From Euryarchaeota archaeon UBA495 (GTDB lineage Archaea > Thermoplasmatota > Poseidoniia > Poseidoniales > Poseidoniaceae), in NCBI GenBank assembly GCA_002496845.1, contig DALQ01000029.1, forward strand, positions 1 through 19,696: a stretch of DNA of 19,696 nt, in the 5' to 3' direction. This document shows, piece after piece, positions 14,710 to 19,696 of the stretch. Each line of letters starts with the position of its first letter. Position 1 is the stretch's first letter. The notes under the pieces are model-generated. The model had not been told where the DNA came from. It saw only the letters and a program-made list of their open reading frames with translations, and searched no databases. Both the position numbers and the translations under genes were made by a program.

Positions 14710-15717
14710 ATGCGCCGAGACCGGGACGAGCGCGAAGAGCGACCAGACGCTGACCTCCGTGAGCGTCTGCATGCGATGGAAGCCAAGGTGCGCAAGTTGC
14801 GAGAAATTCGCAACCAACACAGCGACAAGGCACGTCGTTCAAGGGACCAGCGAAACGCGGTCCAGGCCCAGTACAAGGAGCACCGAGAAACGGTGGACCT
14901 TCTCATCGCTGAGGTCAAGGCCATCCGTGCTGAAGTGAACCTTCACCGCGAACGCCGCAACGCCATTCAAGACCAACTCAAGCAGTTCATTGCCCAGATC
15001 AAGGGCCGCCGTGGAGACAAGGACGCCAAGCGCTCTGCCACGGCAGAATACCACCAACTCAAGGCAGAGATGGAGCGCCTTGAGGAGACCTTCGAAACGT
15101 CCAGCGTGGGCATGAAGAAGGAGAAGGAGATGATGGACAAACTCAAGCGCATGGGCAACCGTGTTGGCGAGTTGGCTCCAGACGTCGAAGAATTCGAACT
15201 CGTCAAGGTCGATCTGAAGGACCTTGATGGGAGCATTAAGATGCTCAAGGCCGAAGCCGACGCCGAGCACCAACTGTTCATTGAAGCCATCAAGCGGGCC
15301 GACGAGGTGTCGTCCAAGATTGACGAAGCCTTCGCTCACCGTGACTTCCTGAAGGCGGAAGGAGACCGCCATCACTTGGAGCACCTCGAACACCGGAAGG
15401 AAGCCGACGCTGTTCACGCTCAAATCGAAGAGATGATGACCGACGTCAACAAGGTCAGGGACGAGCTCAAGATGGCACGCGAAGAGCGTGAATCGTGGGT
15501 GACGGACCACAACGCAGCGGTCCGCGCTGAAATGCAGACCGGTGCCCAATCCGAAGCGGTCGCCGATCAGTTGGTGGACGCCTTGCTCAAGGACGGAAAC
15601 CTGACCTTCGGCGGAACCATGGCAGAAGACGGTGCACGCAAGGACCACCGCGGTGGCGACGGCCGCAAGAAGCGGAACATGCGCCGCATCGACATGTCCT
15701 CCCGCCGACGCCGCTGA
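14710..15717 (+). CDS. Coiled-coil protein B (COG1340/Bfr1-like architecture)
   Basis: A 335-residue soluble coiled-coil protein. The first coil spans residues ~15-100. The conserved segment (114-153) reads HQLKAEMERLEETFE then KKEKEMMDKLKRM. The second coil (165-265) includes EADAEHQLFIEAIKRADEV, close to SDAHHQRFIQLLQVQREEV in the nucleotidyltransferase tail. A motif VADQLVDALLKDGNLTFGG lies at 284-302, and the C-terminus is strongly basic (RKKRNMRR, SRRRR), suggesting contact with nucleic acid. It is on the opposite strand and ~4.7 kb from the other coiled-coil genes, so it is a separately transcribed member. The next gene begins 9 nt downstream, with GAGGTG at the end of this gene serving as its ribosome site. 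Function unknown. Confidence 0.9.
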   Translation: MRRDRDEREERPDADLRERLHAMEAKVRKLREIRNQHSDKARRSRDQRNAVQAQYKEHRETVDLLIAEVKAIRAEVNLHRERRNAIQDQLKQFIAQIKGRRGDKDAKRSATAEYHQLKAEMERLEETFETSSVGMKKEKEMMDKLKRMGNRVGELAPDVEEFELVKVDLKDLDGSIKMLKAEADAEHQLFIEAIKRADEVSSKIDEAFAHRDFLKAEGDRHHLEHLEHRKEADAVHAQIEEMMTDVNKVRDELKMAREERESWVTDHNAAVRAEMQTGAQSEAVADQLVDALLKDGNLTFGGTMAEDGARKDHRGGDGRKKRNMRRIDMSSRRRR

Positions 15718-15726
15718 GGTGTCGAC

Positions 15727-16689
15727 GTGTACGGCGTCATCATGGCAGGCGGGCGTGGGACACGCCTTCAGCCCCTGACCGATCATCGACCCAAGCCCAT
15801 GGTGCCCTTGTTGGGGCGGCCGGTCATCGATTACGTCAAGGACGCCATGCTCGAGGCAGGCGTCTCCGAGGTGGTGGTGACCACCGGCTACCGGGGCGAC
15901 GACCTTGCGAGTCACGTGTCAACGTGGTCAGAAGACGGCGTGCATGCTCGCGTCAACCGTGAGTCTACTCCGATGGGGACCGCGGGGAGCGTACGCTTGT
16001 TGTCGGACGTCTTGACGTCCACTTTCATCGTCGGTTCTGGGGACGGCGTCAGCACCCTCGATTTGGGAGCCCTGCTGGCCCATCACCGCGCCACAGGGGC
16101 GGCGTTGACGATCGGTCTTGTGGAGGTCGACGACCCGAGTTCCTTCGGCATCGTCGGCCTTGGCGCCACCAACGAGGCTGAGGTCGACGGTGATCTTCGT
16201 GGAGGCTTCGTGCGACGTTTCGCAGAGAAACCGGCGCCTGAGGATGCCTTTAGTCGACTCATCAACGCTGGAGTCTACATCGTTGAACCCGAGGCCCTTG
16301 CCATGGTGCCGGCCGGTGTGAAGTACGACTTCAGCCGTGACCTCTTCCCGTCAATGCTCGAGGCAGGACTTCCCATCGCTGGCCTGATGCTCGACGGGCT
16401 TTGGTTTGACATCGGCGAGCCACACCACCTCCTTGAGGCACAAGCCGCCTTGCTCGGTGGTCCTCAGGCTTTCTTGCATGACGGCGTCACCGTGCAGGAT
16501 GGATCGACCGTGAAAGCATCGCTGCTGATGGAAGATGCAACGGTGGGCGCAGGCTGCACCGTCCAATCCTCAATCCTTGGTGTTGGCGTCACTGTCGGAG
16601 GCGGGGCCGTCCTTACACGCTGCGTCATCGGTGACGGTGTTGCTGTTCAATCCGGCGAACACTTGGTCGATGTGCGCCGGGCCGCCTAG
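15727..16689 (+). CDS. Sugar-1-phosphate nucleotidyltransferase with left-handed beta-helix (mannose-1-P guanylyl / glucose-1-P thymidylyl type)
   Basis: A 320-residue cytosolic enzyme that joins NTP and sugar-1-phosphate into an NDP-sugar and releases pyrophosphate. The N-terminus has the signature MAGGRGTRLQPLT...PKPMVP (residues 6-27); TPMGTAGSV, FAEKP, NAGVYI and LWFDIGEPHHLLEA follow as in the family. The metal-binding Asp region reads GSGDG. From residue ~250 hexapeptide repeats (TVQDGSTV, ATVGAGCTV, GVTVGGGAVL) form a short left-handed beta-helix. The start is GTG 15727, because GAGGTG lies 7 nt upstream and the family begins a few residues before the Gly-rich loop. The base and sugar cannot be told from sequence alone. 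It probably feeds surface glycan or N-glycan synthesis, and may be cotranscribed with the coiled-coil gene 9 nt upstream. Confidence 0.93.
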   Translation: MYGVIMAGGRGTRLQPLTDHRPKPMVPLLGRPVIDYVKDAMLEAGVSEVVVTTGYRGDDLASHVSTWSEDGVHARVNRESTPMGTAGSVRLLSDVLTSTFIVGSGDGVSTLDLGALLAHHRATGAALTIGLVEVDDPSSFGIVGLGATNEAEVDGDLRGGFVRRFAEKPAPEDAFSRLINAGVYIVEPEALAMVPAGVKYDFSRDLFPSMLEAGLPIAGLMLDGLWFDIGEPHHLLEAQAALLGGPQAFLHDGVTVQDGSTVKASLLMEDATVGAGCTVQSSILGVGVTVGGGAVLTRCVIGDGVAVQSGEHLVDVRRAA

Positions 16690-16724
16690 GAAACTCCACG
16701 GTTTGGAGCGTGTCGGCATACGCC

Positions 16725-16732
16725 TCAAATAG
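16725..16732 (+). promoter_or_regulatory. TATA-like box of the small orphan gene
   Basis: TCAAATAG is centred 26 nt before ATG 16754, consistent with a leaderless transcript. It follows a weak CTCCA/TGGAG hairpin at 16694-16708 that might end the upstream transcript. Confidence 0.45.
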
Positions 16733-16753
16733 GCTGGTACGCGCCAATTGACC

Positions 16754-16996
16754 ATGAGCAGCGCCGACGAGGGGCCGCATCGGACCTACGAACGAACGTG
16801 GGCCGACATCGAAACGATGCTTGAGGCCGCTGAAGCCAAACAGCATGAGTGGAAAGATTGGTTTGAACGCTGCCGGGAAGCAGGCGACCGGGACGGCATG
16901 AAGGATGCTGCCCGAAACCACAAGGCCCTCGAAGGCGTCATCAAGACCCTCCGGTGGACCCTCGGTGAAGTCGGCGTCAGCTCGCCTTTGACGTGA
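16754..16996 (+). CDS. Small helical protein of unknown function
   Basis: An 80-residue acidic, probably all-helical protein (TYERTWADIETMLEAAEAKQ, then KDWFERCREAGDRDGMKDAARNHKALEGVIKTL). It has one Cys, no membrane segment and no domain I recognise. The frame opens at a TTG (16748), but ATG 16754 is preferred because a TATA-like box lies 26 nt upstream. It is followed after 37 nt by a COG1325-like RNA-binding protein gene on the same strand, so the two could share a transcript. Being short and unrecognised, the coding call rests on a clean start, promoter spacing and the typical composition of the translated frame. Confidence 0.7.
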   Translation: MSSADEGPHRTYERTWADIETMLEAAEAKQHEWKDWFERCREAGDRDGMKDAARNHKALEGVIKTLRWTLGEVGVSSPLT

Positions 16997-17033
16997 ACGG
17001 CATCGTCATCAGCACCACTCGCATGGGAAGAGC

Positions 17034-17459
17034 ATGGCCGACGACCGATTCTCGGTGCGCATTCACGTCAGCGCCGTCGACAACGCATCCGTGATGCTTG
17101 ATGCCCTCCAAGCATGGGTGGGAGACGTGGACGTGGAACGAAGCACCTTCGCTTCCCATGCAGGGCCCACAATGCTCACGCTGAGCGTCAATCTCCATCG
17201 AAAAGCGGACCTCCGCAAAGCATGGTCAGGGCTCTCGTCCGATGCCTTGTCGACCCTTCTTGAGGACCTCGCTGGACGTCTTGATGACGAAGGATCTGTG
17301 CATTTCCGAGTTGGGCTCGATGATTTGGTCGCAGGGCGGGTTGAACTCGCGGCTCCAGGGGCGCCTCGCTCAGCCAAGGTGCGATGCAAAGTGGCGGTGT
17401 ATCCGGGGCAGACCGCCGAAGCCCGCCTTCGTGAGATGATTGAAGTCGCGCTCAAATGA
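17034..17459 (+). CDS. RNA-binding protein of the COG1325 (predicted exosome-associated) family
   Basis: A 141-residue protein resembling the archaeal RNA_binding/DUF54 family (COG1325). It begins with a strand (FSVRIHVSAVDN), then a helix with a pairwise-count pattern (VMLDALQAWVGD), an SxxGPTMLTLSVNL strand, and LSTLLEDLAGRLDDEGSVHFRV followed by DLVAGRVELA (both given in short pieces), ending in VRCKVAVYPGQ. The family's 'LDe.g..ylR.dKq.a..G...L' pattern is recognisable, but the usual Lys-Gln pair is changed here to LDD. COG1325 members have been proposed to act with the archaeal exosome because of gene neighbourhood. The identification is by pattern and moderately sure. ATG 17034 has GGGAAGAG just upstream. 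The ferredoxin gene starts 49 nt later from its own promoter. Confidence 0.78.
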   Translation: MADDRFSVRIHVSAVDNASVMLDALQAWVGDVDVERSTFASHAGPTMLTLSVNLHRKADLRKAWSGLSSDALSTLLEDLAGRLDDEGSVHFRVGLDDLVAGRVELAAPGAPRSAKVRCKVAVYPGQTAEARLREMIEVALK

Positions 17460-17476
17460 CCATGGGATTTGGACAT

Positions 17477-17485
17477 CATTCATAT
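17477..17485 (+). promoter_or_regulatory. TATA-like box of the ferredoxin gene
   Basis: CATTCATAT lies 24-32 nt before ATG 17509. The spacer between it and the ATG has no ribosome site, so a leaderless transcript starting at or near the ATG is the simplest reading. Confidence 0.5.
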
Positions 17486-17508
17486 CCCTCAAGCCACAGC
17501 AACTGAAC

Positions 17509-17784
17509 ATGCCTCACGTCGTGACCACGACTTGCGTCGACCACAAGTACCAGGAATGCGTCGCGGTTTGCCCAGTCGAAGCCTTCCGTGAACTCGACAC
17601 CTACCTCGTCATCGACCCCGATGAGTGCATCGATTGCGGCGCCTGCGCCCCCGAGTGCCCCGTTGATGCCATCTTCCCCGACACGGAAGTTCCTGACGAC
17701 GAAGATGCATGGATCGACCGCAACGCCGACGAAGCCGTCGATGCGCCCATTGCTGAAGGCGACTCCCCCGTCCTCGGTGACTGA
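17509..17784 (+). CDS. Seven-iron ferredoxin ([3Fe-4S][4Fe-4S])
   Basis: A 91-residue electron carrier with seven cysteines: C9, C17, C21, C40, C43, C46 and C50. The first motif CVDHKYQECVAVCP has CxxxxxxxCxxxCP, not the 8-Fe CxxCxxCxxxCP. The second is CIDCGACAPECP. By analogy with the Thermus and Azotobacter type, C9, C17 and C50 ligate the 3Fe cluster and C21, C40, C43 and C46 the 4Fe cluster. The tail is acidic and Asp-rich, as expected for a small soluble redox partner. The frame extends upstream to 17440, but ATG 17509 is chosen because the MPHVVTTTC start matches the family and a TATA-like box lies ~27 nt upstream. pdxS follows 30 nt later on the same strand; a functional link is not obvious. 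Confidence 0.95.
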   Translation: MPHVVTTTCVDHKYQECVAVCPVEAFRELDTYLVIDPDECIDCGACAPECPVDAIFPDTEVPDDEDAWIDRNADEAVDAPIAEGDSPVLGD

Positions 17785-17814
17785 GCCCGCTTGAAGAACC
17801 AAGAGGTGACCTCC

Positions 17815-18807
17815 ATGGGTGGCGTAGACCTGACCAACATGCGTCGCGGCAGCGACTTGATCAAGCGAGGCTTTGCTCGTATGCAACAAGGCGGCGTCAT
17901 CATGGACGTCGTTGACGCAGAGCAAGCCGCCGTTGCGGAAGACGCCGGAGCCGTGGCCGTGATGGCCCTCGAGCGTGTGCCCGCTGACATTCGCAAAGCC
18001 GGTGGTGTGGCTCGCATGAGCCACCCGGACATGGTCCAAGGCATCCTTGATTGCACCTCCATCCCGGTGATGGCCAAGGCCCGCATCGGCCACGACGGCG
18101 AAGCCCGAATCCTCGAGGCCATGGGCGTGGACATGATCGACGAAAGCGAAGTCCTGACCCCGGCTGACCCCTACTTTCACATCGACAAGCGAGCCTACGA
18201 GATTCCTTTCGTCTGCGGCGCGACGAACCTAGGCGAAGCCGTCCGCCGTGTCCACGAAGGAGCGGCGATGATTCGAACGAAGGGCGAAGCAGGCACCGGC
18301 AACGTCGTGGCCGCCGTGACCCACGCACGCATCATCGAACAAGAGATTCAACAGGTCAAGGGATTGACCGACGAAGGCCTGGAGTTGGCCGCAGACCACA
18401 TCATGGACCGGTACCAAGTGTTGGCCCGCAGTTCCTCTCTCCCGGGCACCCACGACGTGACGCCCTTCGGGCCAATCGATGACGCCTTCAAGGCGTCTGT
18501 CATCGAAGTCCTCGGTGAAGTTCGCGACCTCGGGCGCCTCCCGGTCGTGACGTTCTCGGCCGGCGGCATCGCTACGCCCGCCGATGCATCGCTGATGATG
18601 CAGATGGGCATGGACGGCATTTTCGTGGGTTCTGGAATCTTCAAGTCCGAACATCCTCCGACCATGGCCGACGCCATTGTCCTCGCAACGGCCCACTTTG
18701 ACAACCCAGAGAAGGTGGCCGAAGCCATGGCCATGACCGACGGTGCTCCAATGAAGGGTGACGAGTTGGAGACCCTCGATGTCCGCCTTGACCAGCGCGG
18801 CTGGTGA
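17815..18807 (+). CDS. pdxS: Pyridoxal 5'-phosphate synthase lyase subunit PdxS
   Basis: A 330-residue (beta/alpha)8 enzyme that makes pyridoxal phosphate from ribose 5-phosphate, glyceraldehyde 3-phosphate and ammonia supplied by the glutaminase PdxT. Family motifs are clear: GGVIMDVVDAEQA with D31, MALERVPADIR, MAKARIGH with catalytic K88, IRTKGEAGTGN with K156 and the phosphate loop, and FSAGGIATPADA plus GMDGIFVGSGIFKS. These match Bacillus D24, K81 and K149. I chose ATG 17815 rather than the in-frame TTG at 17791 because GAGGTGACC sits immediately upstream. It is longer than the ~294-residue Bacillus enzyme, mainly in the region around GTHDVTPFGPIDDAF. PdxT is not in the window, so the partner is elsewhere. 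It is probably read with the ferredoxin gene. Confidence 0.97.
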   Translation: MGGVDLTNMRRGSDLIKRGFARMQQGGVIMDVVDAEQAAVAEDAGAVAVMALERVPADIRKAGGVARMSHPDMVQGILDCTSIPVMAKARIGHDGEARILEAMGVDMIDESEVLTPADPYFHIDKRAYEIPFVCGATNLGEAVRRVHEGAAMIRTKGEAGTGNVVAAVTHARIIEQEIQQVKGLTDEGLELAADHIMDRYQVLARSSSLPGTHDVTPFGPIDDAFKASVIEVLGEVRDLGRLPVVTFSAGGIATPADASLMMQMGMDGIFVGSGIFKSEHPPTMADAIVLATAHFDNPEKVAEAMAMTDGAPMKGDELETLDVRLDQRGW

Positions 18808-18824
18808 ACGGCCTCCGTCGGCCC

Positions 18825-18834
18825 TTTCAAATAC
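18825..18834 (+). promoter_or_regulatory. TATA box for the S3Ae gene
   Basis: TTTCAAATAC is the AT-richest run in the spacer. It is centred 64 nt before ATG 18894, giving a leader of about 38 nt. The leader carries GGTGAT just before the start, a strong archaeal ribosome site. Confidence 0.5.
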
Positions 18835-18893
18835 GGAAGGCGGGTCGCGAGACTGCAAACGGGGTAGCCCTCGTAGGAACAACAGGTGATCAC

Positions 18894-19696
18894 ATGGCAA
18901 GGAAGATGAGTGCAAAGGCACGTGCAGCAGCACGTAAGCAGCGTGACAAGTGGAAGTCCAAGCGTTGGTACACCATCCGAGCCCCCAGAGATCCCTGGAA
19001 GTTCCAGAACATTGGCGAAACCATTGGTGAATCCGACGAGCACGTCTTGGGCCGCGTCTACGAGATGACCCAGCAGGAGTTCTCCGGCGACTTCACCAAG
19101 ATGCACGTCATCCTTCGCTTCCGCGTGACGGATTTCGCGGGCCAGGACGCCCTGACGACGTTCATCGGACACCACCATCAAACCGACCACGTGCGCCGGC
19201 AAGTGCGCCGCTACCGTGGCAAGGTCGATGACGTGGTTGACGTGGTGACCACGGACGGATACCTCCTCCGCATCAAGCCGCTCATCATCACGCAAAAGCG
19301 CGTGCAGACCTCGCTCAAGAGCGACATCCGCAACAAGGCGCGTGACATCATCGTCACGGGTGCAGCGAAGATGACCTACTCTCAACTCCAGACCGCCATG
19401 TTGAGCGGCGATCTTGAGAAGGAAATCGAAACGGCGGTGAAGTCGATTTACCCCGTTCGCACGTGCGTCATCCGCAAGAGCCAGCTCCTCCAGACCGGTG
19501 TGGTCACGGAGAAGGGCCCCACGTTGGATGAAATTCACGCTGAAGAGGCACGCTCCGCTGCTGAGTTGAAGGCCAAGAAGGCCGCTCTGCTCGCCGAAGC
19601 CATGGCCGAAGAAGGTGAAGACGGCGCTGAGGCGTCCGAAGACGAAGCAGAATCCGCTGAGGAAGCCCCTGCTGAGGAAGCCCCCGCTGAGGAAGC
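18894..19696 (+). CDS. rps3ae: 30S ribosomal protein S3Ae (eS1), 3' partial
   Basis: A component of the small ribosomal subunit near the mRNA exit/platform. The first 267 residues are visible and the frame is open at the right edge. Conserved stretches include KDKW-like basic start (RKQRDKWKSKRWYTIRAP), IGETIGESDEHVLGR, YEMTQQEFSGDFTKMHV, FRVTDFAGQDALTTFIGH, DGYLLRIKPLIITQKR and VKSIYPVRTCVIRKSQLL. Archaeal S3Ae usually ends near residue 200-225. Here a low-complexity Ala/Glu tail follows from residue ~217 (AEEGEDGAEASEDEAESAEE and on), encoded partly by 15-nt tandem repeats at the edge. The start is ATG 18894, directly after GGTGATCAC. It is the second gene after pdxS but has its own promoter-like box. 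Confidence 0.97.
   Translation, partial: MARKMSAKARAAARKQRDKWKSKRWYTIRAPRDPWKFQNIGETIGESDEHVLGRVYEMTQQEFSGDFTKMHVILRFRVTDFAGQDALTTFIGHHHQTDHVRRQVRRYRGKVDDVVDVVTTDGYLLRIKPLIITQKRVQTSLKSDIRNKARDIIVTGAAKMTYSQLQTAMLSGDLEKEIETAVKSIYPVRTCVIRKSQLLQTGVVTEKGPTLDEIHAEEARSAAELKAKKAALLAEAMAEEGEDGAEASEDEAESAEEAPAEEAPAEE
19656..19696 (+). repeat. 15-nt tandem repeat in the S3Ae acidic tail
   Basis: Units of GCTGAGGAAGCCCCY recur at 19656-19670, 19671-19685 and, truncated by the window edge, 19686-19696. Each encodes Ala-Glu-Glu-Ala-Pro in frame, so copy-number change would only lengthen the acidic tail. Confidence 0.85.

Noticed and set aside
17440..17508. Upstream extension of the ferredoxin to 17440
   Set aside because: It overlaps the previous gene, and the family starts a few residues before the first Cys.
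18808..18826. ACGG-CCT-CCGT hairpin followed by CCCTTT after pdxS
   Set aside because: Only four base pairs; too weak to call a terminator.

Overview
The window is archaeal. It carries PurP (the archaeal formate-dependent purine enzyme), ribosomal protein S3Ae (eS1), a COG1325-type RNA-binding protein, and AT-rich boxes about 25 nt upstream of several start codons. The GC-rich sequence, the thrombospondin-type-3 surface protein with one C-terminal membrane helix and a Pro/Tyr-rich tail, and a CARDB-like membrane protein all fit a marine Thermoplasmatota genome, most likely Marine Group II (Poseidoniales). That placement is inference; no rRNA is present.

Layout. 1-3923 (+): the 3' part of a large Ca-binding-repeat surface protein, then adenosylhomocysteinase. 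3987-9904 (-): a tightly packed run of six genes, in transcription order a coiled-coil protein, a Cid1-like RNA nucleotidyltransferase fused to a coiled coil and an RGG/basic tail, a GNAT acetyltransferase, a Roadblock-like protein, a second coiled-coil protein, and PurP. 9994-14660 (+): a secreted/membrane CARDB-like protein with two cytoplasmic zinc ribbons, translationally coupled to a DtxR-family metalloregulator, then an unrecognised multi-pass membrane protein. 14710-16689 (+): a third free-standing coiled-coil protein and a sugar-phosphate nucleotidyltransferase. 16754-19696 (+): a small orphan protein, a COG1325-like RNA-binding protein, a seven-iron ferredoxin, PdxS (vitamin B6 synthesis), and S3Ae, which runs off the right edge. 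No stretch over 300 bases lacks a gene, and I see no tRNA, rRNA, CRISPR array or insertion sequence.

The most interesting content is the minus-strand cluster. A eukaryote-like terminal uridylyl/poly(A) transferase with intact catalytic residues, including a His at the position that gives Cid1 its UTP preference, is fused to a coiled coil resembling three neighbouring coiled-coil proteins (COG1340/Bfr1-like in layout). It ends in an RGG box and a basic tail. It starts inside the stop codon of one of those coiled-coil genes, and GNAT and Roadblock-like genes follow it closely. I propose this as a candidate archaeal RNA 3'-tailing system; its function is inferred from sequence only.
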